DNA of 64,000 bases from Paracoccus sp. SMMA_5_TC (GCF_009696685.2 NZ_CP102355.1:1971501-2035500), one strand, 5' to 3'. Shown: positions 38,028 through 47,647, counted from the stretch's first letter. The notes: generated from the letters alone by a model not told the origin. Numbers and translations: made by a program.

Positions 38028-38692
38028 GCCAGCCTCCGTCCGATGCGCGCCGACAGCCAGTAGGTGACGGCGATGGTGGAAAAGGAGATCGCAACCAGAA
38101 CCGCGGACATGGTGCCGGCAGCGGCCATGTCGAAGCCCTGCACGCGATCATAGATGGCGATGGCGATAGTCTTGGTTTCGCCGGGGATCGAGCCGCCCAC
38201 CATCAGAACGATGCCGAATTCGCCCAATGTATGAGCAAATGTCAGCACCATGGCGGTCATCAGGCCCGGCCAGGCCAGCGGCAGTTCAACCTTCAGCAGC
38301 GAGCGCCAGGGCGACATGCCGCAGGTCGCGGCCGCCTCGCGCAGTTCTACGGCAATCGCCTCGAAGCCGCGCTGGGCAGGCTGGATGGCGAAGGGCAGGT
38401 TGAAGATGACCGAAGCCACCACCAAGCCCTCGAAGGTAAAGACCAGCTGGTGGCCGAAGGTCTGCTGCCAGAAGGCGCCGATGGGCGAATTTCGCCCAAA
38501 GGCCAGCAGCAGGTAGAAGCCGAACACCGTCGGCGGCAGCACCAGCGGCAACATCACCAGCGCCTCGACCGCGCCCTTGCTGCGAAAGCGACCATAGGCC
38601 AGCCAGCGTCCGGCCAGGACCGAGACCGGCAGCAGGATCGCCACCGTCCAGGCGGCCAGTTCCAGCGATAGCGTCAGTGCCGTCCAGTCCAT
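38024..38692 (-). CDS. modB: Molybdate ABC transporter permease
   Basis: The 222-residue protein has five membrane segments and the permease EAA loop (EAAATCGMSPWRSLLKVELPLAWPG). It starts 3 bases after the modA stop. Together with ModC it forms the inner-membrane importer. Confidence 0.93.
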   Translation of the reverse strand: MDWTALTLSLELAAWTVAILLPVSVLAGRWLAYGRFRSKGAVEALVMLPLVLPPTVFGFYLLLAFGRNSPIGAFWQQTFGHQLVFTFEGLVVASVIFNLPFAIQPAQRGFEAIAVELREAAATCGMSPWRSLLKVELPLAWPGLMTAMVLTFAHTLGEFGIVLMVGGSIPGETKTIAIAIYDRVQGFDMAAAGTMSAVLVAISFSTIAVTYWLSARIGRRLA

Positions 38693-38695
38693 GGC

Positions 38696-39493
38696 TCAGT
38701 TCGCCTCGGGCAGGACAAAGCCGTATTTCTCCATGATCTCGCGCGCCTTGGGCGACTGGATATAGGCGTAGAACTCGGCCGCGACGGGGCCGGCATTCTT
38801 CAACAGTGCCATGCGTTGCAACAGCGGCTCGTGCCAGTCGTGCGGGATCAGCGCGAACTCTCCCTGCGCCTTTACCTCGGGTGCCAGCGCCAGCGAATAG
38901 GCGATGATGCCGCCTTCGGCGTTCCCCGACAGGGCGAATTGCGCTGCCTGGCTGACGTTTTCGCCCAGCACCAGCCTGGGTTGGACCTTGTCCCACAGGC
39001 CGCGGTGCTTCAACGCCTCTTCGGCGCGCAGGCCATAGGGGGCGTGTTCGGGATTGGCGATGGCAAAGCGCGTCAGCTTGCCCGCTTCGATCAGCGCCTG
39101 AAGATTGTCGAGGTTCTCGTCGGGTTTCAGCGCCGAACCATGCGGCACGATCAGCACGATGCGGCCTTCGGCATAAAGCGTGCCTTCGTCGCGGGTCAGA
39201 CCTTCGGCATGCAGCTGGGCGATGAATTTCTCATCGGCCGCCATGAACATCTGGAACGGCGCGCCCTCGCGGATCTGGGTGGCGAAATTGCCGGTCGAGC
39301 CGAAGGCCAGCTTCACCTGCTTGCCGGTTTCGGCAGTGAAGGCGGCGGCGATTTCCTCGACCGCGAACTTGAGGTCAGCGGCCGCGGCGATGACCGGCGG
39401 CTCCTCCTGGGCGTGGACGGTCAGCGGGGTTCCGGCTACCGCGGCCCAGCACAGCATGGCAAGGGCGCGAAGCGATTGGCGTCTGTCGAACAT
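38696..39493 (-). CDS. modA: Molybdate-binding periplasmic protein
   Basis: A 265-residue binding protein with a signal peptide (ALAMLCWAAVAGTPLTVHAQ). The molybdate-binding segments AAAADLKFAVEEI and FGSTGNFATQI (Ser contact residues) are present near mature residues 10 and 42. AGGAGA before the ATG sets the start. It begins modABC and lies divergent to a regulatory gene. Confidence 0.92.
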   Translation of the reverse strand: MFDRRQSLRALAMLCWAAVAGTPLTVHAQEEPPVIAAAADLKFAVEEIAAAFTAETGKQVKLAFGSTGNFATQIREGAPFQMFMAADEKFIAQLHAEGLTRDEGTLYAEGRIVLIVPHGSALKPDENLDNLQALIEAGKLTRFAIANPEHAPYGLRAEEALKHRGLWDKVQPRLVLGENVSQAAQFALSGNAEGGIIAYSLALAPEVKAQGEFALIPHDWHEPLLQRMALLKNAGPVAAEFYAYIQSPKAREIMEKYGFVLPEAN

Positions 39494-39517
39494 CGAAATC
39501 TCCTGTCATGATTTGCG

Positions 39518-39532
39518 CGAAATTGAACGAAA
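39518..39532. promoter_or_regulatory. Operator candidate, copy 1, before modA
   Basis: CGAAATTGAACGAAA. It contains two CGAAA units spaced by 10 bases and lies 25 bases upstream of the modA start. A nearly identical copy lies at 39659. Confidence 0.55.
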
Positions 39533-39658
39533 GCGCACATACATGACGCCAGCGAACCGTATTTCAGCAGCAGGTGCACAGAAGCGTATGAAAACGTTCG
39601 TGTAAAGCGGAATTTGCCAAAACTGCCTTGCTCTGATCCAATCCTGCGCGTAACTTTA

Positions 39659-39673
39659 CGAAAGTGAACGAAA
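39659..39673. promoter_or_regulatory. Operator candidate, copy 2, before the regulator gene
   Basis: CGAAAGTGAACGAAA, differing from copy 1 in one base. It ends 17 bases before the regulator start codon, where binding would block it, consistent with autoregulation. Confidence 0.55.
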
Positions 39674-39690
39674 TGAGATATGGGGGTGGC

Positions 39691-40626
39691 ATGGCCACGC
39701 GCGATGCAATGACGGCCGAGGATATGGCCGCAGCCCTGGGCATCAGCAAAAGCGGTGTCTATGCGCTGATCCGGTCCGAAAGCATCGGGTTTTACAAGGT
39801 TGGTCGCAAGATCCGCTTTACCGAGGCGCATCTGCGCGACTATCTCGAGCGCGCCGAGCGCAAGACCGCCCCCGGTCCCGACCCCGATCATCGCCATCAG
39901 GTTGATCTGTCGCCGCCCCGGGCCGACAATGGTTTCGTGATCTGCGGACAGGATCTGATCCTGGACATCCTGTCCAATGCCTTGCGCTTGCACGGCATCC
40001 CCGCATTGCGTGCCTATATCGGCAGCTACAGCAGTCTGGTATCGCTGTATCATGATCGCGTCGGCGCGGCGACGGCGCATCTGTGGGACAGCGTCAGCGA
40101 CGAATACAACCTGCCGCATGTCCGGGCGCTGCTGCCCGGCATCCGATGCACCATCGTCAATATCACCTGGCGGATGCAGGGGTTTTACGTCGCGCGCGGC
40201 AATCCCAAGGGCATCACCGGCTGGCGCGATCTGGGACGGGGCGACATCCGCATCATCAACCGCGAAAAGGGTGCCGGTTCGCGGGTGCTGCTGGATGAGA
40301 ACCTGAAGCTGCTGGGGCTATATGGCAGCAGCATTGCCGGCTATGACGACGAAAACCAGTCGCATCTGGCGCTGGCCAGCGCGGTCGGGCGCGGCGATGC
40401 CGATGTGGCGGTGGGGATCGAAAAGATCGCGCGACAGGTCGACAATATCGACTTCGTGCCGTTGCAGCGCGAGCGCTACGATCTGGTCATCAAGACCGAG
40501 CACCTCGACCGGCCCGAGGTGCGCACCATGCTGGATATCCTGCGATCCGAGCGTTTCCGCAACGAATTCATGACCATAGGCGGCTATGACCTGCGCGATA
40601 TAGGCCGCGTGATGCACCAGACCTGA
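39691..40626 (+). CDS. Excisionase-type HTH regulator with PBP-like (substrate-binding) domain
   Basis: A 311-residue protein. Residues 7-55 are an excisionase/MerR-like HTH (AAALGISKSGVYALIRSESIGFYKVGRKIRF). From about residue 85 a type II periplasmic-binding fold follows, ending FMTIGGYDLRDIGRVMHQT. Such proteins are likely ligand-sensing repressors of oxyanion import, taking the place of ModE. ATG at 39691 is preferred with GGGGG upstream; a GTG at 39664 would include operator 2. It is divergent from modABC. Confidence 0.85.
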   Translation: MATRDAMTAEDMAAALGISKSGVYALIRSESIGFYKVGRKIRFTEAHLRDYLERAERKTAPGPDPDHRHQVDLSPPRADNGFVICGQDLILDILSNALRLHGIPALRAYIGSYSSLVSLYHDRVGAATAHLWDSVSDEYNLPHVRALLPGIRCTIVNITWRMQGFYVARGNPKGITGWRDLGRGDIRIINREKGAGSRVLLDENLKLLGLYGSSIAGYDDENQSHLALASAVGRGDADVAVGIEKIARQVDNIDFVPLQRERYDLVIKTEHLDRPEVRTMLDILRSERFRNEFMTIGGYDLRDIGRVMHQT

Positions 40627-40647
40627 GCCGCTTGTGCCGTGCCCCCC

Positions 40648-40989
40648 TCACGGGCCCGGCCGGCAGAATGCCTCATAAAGCGCCGCCATCAGCGTTTCGA
40701 TATGCGGGTCGCTGATACGGTAATATATCGTCTGCCCTTCGCGGCGGGTGGCCACGACATTGGCCTCGCGCAGCTTGGCCAGATGCTGGCTCAGTGCCGA
40801 CTGGCTCAGCCCCACCGCCTGTTGCAGGGCGCCGACCGAGCGTTCGCCCTGGGTCAGTTCACACAGGATCAGTAGCCGCTTGGCATTCGCCACCAGCCCC
40901 AGCCGCGCCGCAACCTCCTCGGCGCGTTGCTGAAGCGCATGCGTCGCGGCGTCGATTTCCTGTATATTAGTATTGACTGAATTAGACAT
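40648..40989 (-). CDS. ArsR-family sulfide/persulfide sensor, BigR/SqrR type
   Basis: A 113-residue ArsR winged helix. The two conserved redox cysteines of BigR/SqrR are present: Cys43 in LLILCELTQGE and Cys109 in YEAFC. SqrR-type proteins form a polysulfide bridge between them and leave DNA. It diverges from the YeeE genes, and its start codon lies inside the palindrome to which it probably binds. Confidence 0.88.
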   Translation of the reverse strand: MSNSVNTNIQEIDAATHALQQRAEEVAARLGLVANAKRLLILCELTQGERSVGALQQAVGLSQSALSQHLAKLREANVVATRREGQTIYYRISDPHIETLMAALYEAFCRPGP

Positions 40990-40999
40990 GACTAATATA
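40963..40999. promoter_or_regulatory. Palindromic operator for the BigR/SqrR-type regulator
   Basis: TATATTAGT (40963-40971) and ACTAATATA (40991-40999) form a perfect 9-bp inverted repeat with 19 bases between. The AT-rich site stands out in a GC-rich region and overlaps the regulator start, so it would control both divergent transcripts. Confidence 0.7.
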
Positions 41000-41059
41000 T
41001 ACACCCTGCGAACGGGCAAGGCAAGCGCCCGTAACTGGGAAATATGCAGGAGTGCTGCA

Positions 41060-41506
41060 ATGGAAATGGGGATCGAGACCGCCTTCACGCCCTGGGCCTC
41101 GCTGTTGGGCGGGGTGCTGATCGGGCTGAGCGCGGTCATGCTGATGGGGCTGTTCGGCCGCATCGCCGGCATTGCCGGCATCACACAGGGCGCATTGGGT
41201 CTGCCCGGCGCTGCACGCGACCGCGATTGGCGCTGGGCGTTCATGGCCGGGCTGGTGCTGGCACCGCTGGCGGTGATCGGGCTGGGCGGCACGGTGGCGC
41301 AGTCCGTGCCGACGAACCTGGGCGGCATGGCGGTTGCCGGGCTGCTGGTGGGACTGGGCACGGCACTGGGATCGGGCTGCACCTCGGGTCACGGCGTCTG
41401 CGGCCTTGCGCGGCTGTCGGTGCGCTCGCTGGCTGCGGTGGTCAGCTTCATGGCGGCGGGCTTTGTCACCGTCTTTGTGTTGCGCCACGTTTTGGGGGGG
41501 CTGTAA
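41060..41506 (+). CDS. YeeE/YedE-family membrane protein (first half-transporter)
   Basis: A 148-residue protein with four hydrophobic helices and the family Cys motif GSGCTSGHGVCG. YeeE/YedE proteins move thiosulfate or related sulfur species. It overlaps the second YeeE gene by one base (TAATG). As in other BigR operons the two half-proteins (PmpA/PmpB-like) likely work together. Confidence 0.9.
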   Translation: MEMGIETAFTPWASLLGGVLIGLSAVMLMGLFGRIAGIAGITQGALGLPGAARDRDWRWAFMAGLVLAPLAVIGLGGTVAQSVPTNLGGMAVAGLLVGLGTALGSGCTSGHGVCGLARLSVRSLAAVVSFMAAGFVTVFVLRHVLGGL

Positions 41507-41946
41507 TGCGTATTTTCTGGGGATTTGCAGCGGGTCTGGTATTCGGGCTGGGGCTGGTTGTCTCGGGAATGGCGAACCCGGCCAAGGTTCTGAATTTCCT
41601 GGACCTTGCGGGTAGCTGGGATCCCAGCCTGATCTTCGTGATGGGCGGGGCGATGCTGACGACCTTTATCGGCTATCGCCTGGTCTGGCGCCGCCCGGCG
41701 CCGGTGCTGGAAAACAGCTTCGACATCCCGAAATCGCGGACCATCGACCGGCCGCTGCTGCTGGGATCGGTTCTGTTCGGCATCGGCTGGGGTATCGGCG
41801 GCTTTTGTCCCGGCCCGGCGTGGACGGCGCTGCCCTTGCTGGCGCCCGGCACCCTGATCTTTGTTCCCGCGATGCTGGCGGGTCTGTGGCTGGGCGCCCG
41901 GATCAAGGCAGGCGGATATCTGAATGGCAAAGGAGCAACGTCATGA
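41506..41946 (+). CDS. YeeE/YedE-family membrane protein (second half-transporter)
   Basis: A 146-residue protein with four helices; FGIGWGIGGFCPGPAWTAL carries the Cys of the family. Its stop overlaps the next start by 4 bases (ATGA). It pairs with the previous gene. Export or import of reduced sulfur is inferred from the family. Confidence 0.9.
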   Translation: MRIFWGFAAGLVFGLGLVVSGMANPAKVLNFLDLAGSWDPSLIFVMGGAMLTTFIGYRLVWRRPAPVLENSFDIPKSRTIDRPLLLGSVLFGIGWGIGGFCPGPAWTALPLLAPGTLIFVPAMLAGLWLGARIKAGGYLNGKGATS

Positions 41947-42860
41947 GCGAATCGAAACTGAAGCAGCGCGTGGTGCGCCATTCGCCCTCGACCGGCGCGG
42001 GCAGCCCGGATGTCTGGGGTATCTACGAACCCGATACCGGCTCGATCCAGTATATCTGCGCCGATCCCGCGACGAAAAAGGCGGCCTTGATCGATGTGGT
42101 CTGGAACCTTGATCCGCGCAACTACCGTTTCTCGACCGGTAGCATGGAGCAGGTTCTGGACCTGGTGCGCGATAACGGGCTGACGGTGGAATGGGTTCTG
42201 GATACCCACCCCCACGCCGATCATGTCATGGCCTCGGCCCTGCTCAGGGAACGCACGGGCGCGCCCAATGCCATCGGCAACAAGGTGCATGACATCGCCG
42301 CGCTGTGGGCCGGGCTTTACAACCTGCCCGACACGTTCGATCCCGCGCGCGACTTCGACCACCTGTTTGCCGAGGGCGAGACCTTCCGCATCGGCGAGCT
42401 CGAGGCGCGGGTCATGCTGTCGCCGGGGCACACGCTGGGCTCGATCACCTATGTCTGCGGCGATGCGGCCTTTGTCCATGACACGCTGATGCAGCCCGAT
42501 GTCGGCACCTCGCGCGCCGATTTTCCGGGCGGCAATACCGCGCAGCTGTGGGATTCGATCCAGGCGATCCTGGCCTTGCCGGCGCAGACGCGGTTGTTCG
42601 TCGGCCACGACTATGGCACCGACAGCCGCGATGAGCCGCAATGGGAGGCGACCGTCGCCCAGCATCGCGCCAGCAACCGGCATGTCAAGGACGGCACCCG
42701 GCGCGAGGACTGGATCGAGCTGCGCGACAAGCGTGATGCGACCCTGCCGCTGCCCGACCGCATCCTGGCCGCGCTGCAGGTCAACCTGCGCGGTGGGCGC
42801 TTGCCCAGCCCGGAAGGGGATGGTCACAGCTATCTGAAGATCCCCGTCAACAAGTTCTGA
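41943..42860 (+). CDS. Metallo-beta-lactamase-fold hydrolase, persulfide dioxygenase-like (Blh type)
   Basis: A 305-residue MBL-fold protein. THPHADH near residue 87 is the metal-binding motif, with LSPGHTLGS and VGHDYG as further His ligands. This group includes Blh of bigR operons and ETHE1-type persulfide dioxygenases, which oxidise glutathione persulfide to sulfite. It ends the sulfide-response operon. The rhodanese domain seen in some relatives is absent. Confidence 0.87.
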   Translation: MSESKLKQRVVRHSPSTGAGSPDVWGIYEPDTGSIQYICADPATKKAALIDVVWNLDPRNYRFSTGSMEQVLDLVRDNGLTVEWVLDTHPHADHVMASALLRERTGAPNAIGNKVHDIAALWAGLYNLPDTFDPARDFDHLFAEGETFRIGELEARVMLSPGHTLGSITYVCGDAAFVHDTLMQPDVGTSRADFPGGNTAQLWDSIQAILALPAQTRLFVGHDYGTDSRDEPQWEATVAQHRASNRHVKDGTRREDWIELRDKRDATLPLPDRILAALQVNLRGGRLPSPEGDGHSYLKIPVNKF

Positions 42861-42868
42861 ACCTGCAC

Positions 42869-42901
42869 GCCGCCGCCGCCCCTTCCTTGCGCGGCGGCGG
42901 C
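42869..42901. terminator. GC-rich hairpin after the sulfide operon
   Basis: An 11-bp perfect stem GCCGCCGCCGC/GCGGCGGCGGC with an 11-base loop, followed only by AATTT. It may end the operon weakly or be a stabilising loop. Confidence 0.5.
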
Positions 42902-42972
42902 AATTTCTGCACGGCCGCGCCGCCACCCTTGCATCTGGCGGCATGGCCCTGTCGTTTCCAAGGAGTTGAGCC

Positions 42973-44700
42973 ATGAACCGTCTGGCGCGTTACCTGCCGA
43001 TCCTGCATTGGGGTCGCAGCTACGACCGGCACGCCCTTGTCAATGACGGCGTGGCGGCGGTGATTGTCACCATCATGCTGATCCCGCAATCGCTGGCCTA
43101 TGCCATGCTGGCGGGGCTGCCGCCGGTAATCGGGCTTTATGCCTCGATCCTGCCGCTGGTGGTCTATGCGCTGTTCGGCAGCAGCCGGACGCTGTCGGTG
43201 GGGCCGGTCGCGGTGGTGTCGCTGTTGACGGCAACCGCGGCCAGCAGCGTGGCGACGCCGGGCAGCAGCGAATATATCGCAGCCGCGCTGACGCTGGCGT
43301 TCCTGTCGGGGCTGATCCTGGTCGCAATGGGCATCTTCCGCCTGGGCTTCGTGGCCAACCTGCTGTCGCATCCGGTCATTTCCGGCTTCATCACCGCCTC
43401 CAGCCTGCTGATCGCCACCGGCCAGTTGAAATACATCCTGGGCGTCAAGGCCAGCGGCGACACGCTGATCGAGATGCTGCGCGCGCTGGCCGGGCAGCTG
43501 GGCGCCATTCACTGGCCAACGGTGGTGATCGGTGTGCTGGCGACGGCTTTCCTGTTCTGGGCGCGCAAGTCGTTGCGCCCGACGCTTGTGCGACTGGGCG
43601 TGCCGGCGGGGGCGGCGGCGCTGCTGGCGCGGACCGGACCGGTGCTGGTGGTGGTGGCCTCGATCACGGCGGTGGTGAGCCTTGGGCTGGACAAGGCCGG
43701 TGTGGCCGTGGTCGGCGCGGTGCCGCAGGGGCTGCCGCCGCTGTCGCTGCCCGATTTTGCACCCGCGCAATGGCTGGTGCTGTTGCCTGCCGCCTTTCTG
43801 ATCGCGCTGATCGGTTTTGTCGAATCGGTGTCCGTTGCCCAGACCCTGGCCGCGAAACGGCGCCAGTCGATCAGCCCGGACCAGGAGTTGATCGGACTTG
43901 GCATGGCCAATCTGGCGGCGGCGTTTTCGTCGGGCTATCCGGTGACGGGTGGGTTTGCGCGCTCGGTGGTCAATTTCGATGCCGGCGCCCAGACACCGGC
44001 CGCGGGCGCGCTGACCGCCATCGGCATCGCCATGGCATCGCTGTTCCTGACGCCGCTGCTGTATTTCCTGCCCATCGCGGTGCTTGCGGCCACCATCATC
44101 GTGGCGGTGCTGAGCCTTGCCGACTTCGGTGCCCTGGCGCGCACATGGAAATATTCGCGGGCCGATTTCTCGGCGCTGGCGGTGACGCTGGTGGCCACCC
44201 TTGCCATCGGCGTCGAGACCGGGATCATCGCCGGCGTCATCGTTTCGATCCTGCTGCACTTGTGGAGCATCTCGCGCCCGCATGTCGCGGTGATCGGCCA
44301 GGTGCCCGGCACGCAGCATTTCCGCAACGTCCTGCGCCACCAGGTCATCTGTGTGCCCGAGGTGCTGGGCCTGCGCATCGACGAAAGCCTGTTCTTTGCC
44401 AATGCCCGCGCGATCGAGACGATCATCCAGAACGAGGTCGCCACGCGGCCGCAGCTGCGCCACGTGGTGCTGAACTGTGCTGCGGTAAACAGCATCGACG
44501 CCAGCGCCCTGGAAAGTCTGGAGCTGGTCATGCATCGCCTGTCGGATGCCGGCATCGCGCTGCACCTTTCCGAGGTCAAGGGGCCGGTGATGGACCGCCT
44601 GCAACGCAGCGATTTCCTGCATCACCTGACCGGGCGAGTGTTCCTGTCGCATTATCAGGCGGTGGAAACGCTGGCGCCGCACGGGCTGGCCGCAGCCTAG
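42973..44700 (+). CDS. SulP-family sulfate permease with STAS domain
   Basis: A 575-residue transporter of the sulfate-permease branch. The transport core starts with VTIMLIPQSLAYAMLAGLPP, includes SRTLSVGPVAVVSLL, and the STAS domain begins near residue 445 (VLGLRIDESLFFANA). It follows the sulfide operon in the same direction, so it may move sulfate or sulfite released by sulfur oxidation. It differs strongly in length and sequence from the SulP at 32739. Confidence 0.9.
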   Translation: MNRLARYLPILHWGRSYDRHALVNDGVAAVIVTIMLIPQSLAYAMLAGLPPVIGLYASILPLVVYALFGSSRTLSVGPVAVVSLLTATAASSVATPGSSEYIAAALTLAFLSGLILVAMGIFRLGFVANLLSHPVISGFITASSLLIATGQLKYILGVKASGDTLIEMLRALAGQLGAIHWPTVVIGVLATAFLFWARKSLRPTLVRLGVPAGAAALLARTGPVLVVVASITAVVSLGLDKAGVAVVGAVPQGLPPLSLPDFAPAQWLVLLPAAFLIALIGFVESVSVAQTLAAKRRQSISPDQELIGLGMANLAAAFSSGYPVTGGFARSVVNFDAGAQTPAAGALTAIGIAMASLFLTPLLYFLPIAVLAATIIVAVLSLADFGALARTWKYSRADFSALAVTLVATLAIGVETGIIAGVIVSILLHLWSISRPHVAVIGQVPGTQHFRNVLRHQVICVPEVLGLRIDESLFFANARAIETIIQNEVATRPQLRHVVLNCAAVNSIDASALESLELVMHRLSDAGIALHLSEVKGPVMDRLQRSDFLHHLTGRVFLSHYQAVETLAPHGLAAA

Positions 44701-44809
44701 TGCCTGCCAAAGGCGCGTTCCGCTTGATCGGGACGCGCGACTGGTCCATTCCCGTGCTATCCTGCCGGCAGACAAGCAGGATTTGTCGCGCAGACACGGG
44801 GACAGGGCC

Positions 44810-45511
44810 ATGACCAAAACTGCAAGAAAACTGTCGCTGACGTCCGATCATGTCGCGCGCATCCATCGGCATGTGCCCGACACCGGCCCGACCCCAGGGG
44901 TGGCGCAGCAAACCGACGCCGATTATGCTTGGTGGGTGGAAAAGATGCTGGCCAGCCACCCGGCGCCGGATCGTCCGACGCAGCTTTTTGCCTATGGCTC
45001 GCTGATCTGGAAACCTGAAATCGAACACCGCGCCGAACAGGTCGGGGTGGCGCGGGGCTGGCATCGCGCCTTCTGCCTGCGCCAGCAGCGCTTTCGCGGC
45101 ACCCCCGACTGTCCTGGGCTGATGATGGCACTGGATCGCGGCGGACAGTGCCGGGGGGTGTTGTATGAATTGCCCCGCGACGACCTGGGCTCTCAGCTCG
45201 ACCGGCTGTTCCGTCGCGAATTCACCATAAAGCCGATCAACAGCATGCCGCGATGGATCCAGGTGCAGACCGAGGCCGGGCTGGTGGGGGCGCTGGCCTT
45301 CGTGATGAACCGTGCCTCGCCCCATTATGCCGGGCGCCTGCCGGCGGAGGAGGTGGCGCGCACGCTGGCCCGCGCCTGCGGTCATTGGGGCAGCGGCGCC
45401 GAATACCTGCTGAACACCGTCACCCATCTTGAGGAACGCGGTATTCACGACCGCGGTCTGTGGCGTCTGCAACAGTTGGTGGCGCAGCAGATCGACGCGC
45501 AGCCCGGCTAG
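44810..45511 (+). CDS. ChaC-like gamma-glutamylcyclotransferase
   Basis: A 233-residue protein with the signature [11 protein letters not shown] near residue 63 and the acidic LFRREF segment near 140 that carries the catalytic Glu. It cleaves glutathione to 5-oxoproline and Cys-Gly. The 3' end overlaps the convergent arsH gene by 4 bases. Located between sulfide and arsenic genes, it may tune thiol pools. Confidence 0.9.
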   Translation: MTKTARKLSLTSDHVARIHRHVPDTGPTPGVAQQTDADYAWWVEKMLASHPAPDRPTQLFAYGSLIWKPEIEHRAEQVGVARGWHRAFCLRQQRFRGTPDCPGLMMALDRGGQCRGVLYELPRDDLGSQLDRLFRREFTIKPINSMPRWIQVQTEAGLVGALAFVMNRASPHYAGRLPAEEVARTLARACGHWGSGAEYLLNTVTHLEERGIHDRGLWRLQQLVAQQIDAQPG

Positions 45512-46236
45512 GTTGCGGCCGAGAGGCTGACGCGCCGCATCAATGCCTGGGCGCTTTCCTTGCGTTCGGAATAGCGGTCAACCAGATAATCGCTGCGGTC
45601 GCGGGTCAGCAGGGTGAACTTGACCAATTCCTCCATCACGTCGACAATGCGATCGTATAGGGCCGAGGGCCGCATCCGCCCGGCTTCGTCGAACTCCTGG
45701 TATGCCTTGGGGATAGACGACTGGTTCGGGATGGTCAGCATCCGCATCCAGCGGCCCAGCACCCGCATCTGGTTCACGGCATTGAAGCTTTGCGAACCGC
45801 CCGACACCTGCATCACCGCCAGCGTCTTGCCCTGGGTCGGTCGGACCGCGCCCTCGGACAGCGGAATCCAGTCGATCTGGGTTTTCATCAGCCCGGTCAT
45901 GGCGCCATGACGTTCCGGCGAGGACCAGACCATGCCTTCGGCCCAGGCCACCAGGTCACGCAATTCGCGCACCTTGGGGTGGCTGGCGTCCACGCTGTCA
46001 TCCACCAACGGCAGCCCCGAGGGGTGAAAGAACCGCACCTCGGCCCCCAGATAGGTCAGGATGCGCGCGGCCTCTTCGGCGGCCAGGCGCGAATAGCTGC
46101 GGCTGCGCAGAGACCCGTAAAGGATCAGGATGCGCGGGGCGTGGCCGGCAGGTGTCGGCGCCAGCAGCCGGTCGCGGTCGATACCGGGCAGCAGGGCAGG
46201 GTCGATGTTCGGGGTATCGCTGCGCAGGTCATCCAC
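45508..46236 (-). CDS. arsH: ArsH, NADPH-dependent FMN reductase of organoarsenic resistance
   Basis: A 242-residue flavoprotein with the FMN-binding [20 protein letters not shown] and the [16 protein letters not shown] loop. ArsH oxidises trivalent methylarsenicals and confers resistance. The start overlaps the acr3 stop by 8 bases. It is last in the operon. Confidence 0.93.
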   Translation of the reverse strand: MDDLRSDTPNIDPALLPGIDRDRLLAPTPAGHAPRILILYGSLRSRSYSRLAAEEAARILTYLGAEVRFFHPSGLPLVDDSVDASHPKVRELRDLVAWAEGMVWSSPERHGAMTGLMKTQIDWIPLSEGAVRPTQGKTLAVMQVSGGSQSFNAVNQMRVLGRWMRMLTIPNQSSIPKAYQEFDEAGRMRPSALYDRIVDVMEELVKFTLLTRDRSDYLVDRYSERKESAQALMRRVSLSAAT

Positions 46237-47299
46237 GGCGGGGCTCCTTCTGTCGGGTGACGCAGGCGGCAGGGGCGGTGACGTTCTGCGGCGAAAAGTG
46301 GTGGCGGGTGCGATTGGCCAGCGCCACCAGCGACAGCATCACCGGCACCTCGACCAGGACGCCGACCACGGTGGCAAGGGCCGCGCCCGAGTTCAGCCCG
46401 AACAGACCGATGGCCACCGCCACTGCCAGTTCAAAGAAGTTCGAGGTTCCGATCAGCGCGCAGGGCGCCGCCACGCTGTGCGGCAGCCGCCAGGCCCAGG
46501 CCCAGGCATAGCCCAGCGCAAAGATGCCGTAGGACTGGATCACGATCGGCACCGCGATCAGCGCGATCAGCAGCGGCTGGGCGATGATGACCTGTCCCTG
46601 AAAACCGAACAGCAGCACGACCGTCAACAGCAACCCCGGCATCGAGACCGGCTTGAGCCGGGCGATGAAGGGCTCGACCGCCTTCCCCCGGGCGATCAGC
46701 GCCCGCCGGGTCAATGCGCCGGCGATCAGCGGAATGACGATATACAGCAGCACCGACAGGATCAGTGTGCGCCAGGGCACGGAAATCTCGGTCACCCCCA
46801 GCAACAGCGCGACGATGGGGGCAAAGGCCACCACCATGATCAGGTCATTCACCGATACCTGCACCAGGGTATAATTGGGATCGCCGCGTGTGAGTTGCGA
46901 CCAGACAAAGACCATGGCTGTGCAGGGCGCGGCCCCCAGCAGGATCAGCCCGGCGATGTATTCCGGTGCCTTGGCCGGATCGATCAGCCCGGCGAACACA
47001 TGTTCCAGAAACAGCACGGCCAGCGCCGCCATGGTAAAGGGCTTGATCAGCCAGTTCACGATCAGCGTGATCACCAGCCCGCGCGGGCGGCGGCCCACGT
47101 CCTTCAGCGCGCCGAAATCGATGGCGACCATCATCGGATAGACCATCGCCCAGATCAGCACCGCCACCACCAGGTTGACCGAGGCATATTCCAGCGCCGC
47201 CAGCGCGCCGAACAGCCCAGGCATCAGATTGCCCAGGCCAAGGCCGCCCAGGATGCTGAGCCCGACCCACAGGCTCAGCCAACGCTCGAAAAGGCTCAT
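46229..47299 (-). CDS. acr3: ACR3-family arsenite efflux transporter
   Basis: A 356-residue membrane protein with about ten helices and the ACR3 Cys motif [20 protein letters not shown] near residue 125, plus [20 protein letters not shown]. Arsenite is extruded by proton exchange. The start overlaps the arsR stop by 4 bases. Confidence 0.94.
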   Translation of the reverse strand: MSLFERWLSLWVGLSILGGLGLGNLMPGLFGALAALEYASVNLVVAVLIWAMVYPMMVAIDFGALKDVGRRPRGLVITLIVNWLIKPFTMAALAVLFLEHVFAGLIDPAKAPEYIAGLILLGAAPCTAMVFVWSQLTRGDPNYTLVQVSVNDLIMVVAFAPIVALLLGVTEISVPWRTLILSVLLYIVIPLIAGALTRRALIARGKAVEPFIARLKPVSMPGLLLTVVLLFGFQGQVIIAQPLLIALIAVPIVIQSYGIFALGYAWAWAWRLPHSVAAPCALIGTSNFFELAVAVAIGLFGLNSGAALATVVGVLVEVPVMLSLVALANRTRHHFSPQNVTAPAACVTRQKEPRRG

Positions 47300-47616
47300 G
47301 GCGTTTCTCCGCCAAGAGGCTGGCAGCATGGCCCAGCCGGCGGCGGGGTCAGTCCGGCCAGAAACCGTGACAGCGGCAGCACGGCGTCGGGGTTCAGCGC
47401 ATAGCACACGCGGGGCCCGTCGATGTCGCCCCGGATCAGGTCGGCGGCCTTCAGGATGCGCAGATGTTCCGACACCGTCGATTGCGCCAGACCCACTGCG
47501 CCCACGATATCGCCGCCGATGCATCCCGGCGTCGCCTGCAGCAGCCGCAGGATGCGCAACCGTGCCGGGTGGGCCAGTGCCTTGGCCAGATTGCAAAGCA
47601 ATTCGTCCGATTCCAT
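47296..47616 (-). CDS. arsR: ArsR-family arsenite-responsive repressor
   Basis: A 106-residue winged helix protein. Cys32 and the adjacent Cys97-Cys98 pair at the C-terminus (PAGPCCQP) form a plausible As(III) site like that of Acidithiobacillus ArsR, rather than the E. coli site. It heads the arsR-acr3-arsH operon. Confidence 0.92.
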   Translation of the reverse strand: MESDELLCNLAKALAHPARLRILRLLQATPGCIGGDIVGAVGLAQSTVSEHLRILKAADLIRGDIDGPRVCYALNPDAVLPLSRFLAGLTPPPAGPCCQPLGGETP

Positions 47617-47631
47617 CGTCAGTTACCTAAA

Positions 47632-47647
47632 ATCGTCAATCGACGAT
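47632..47647. promoter_or_regulatory. ArsR operator candidate
   Basis: ATCGTC-AATC-GACGAT, a perfect 6-4-6 inverted repeat 16 bases before the arsR start. Confidence 0.65.

Noticed and set aside
42847..44817. 656-codon minus-strand open frame
   Set aside because: It covers the SulP transporter on the other strand and is extremely rich in Arg, His, Gln. Not a protein.
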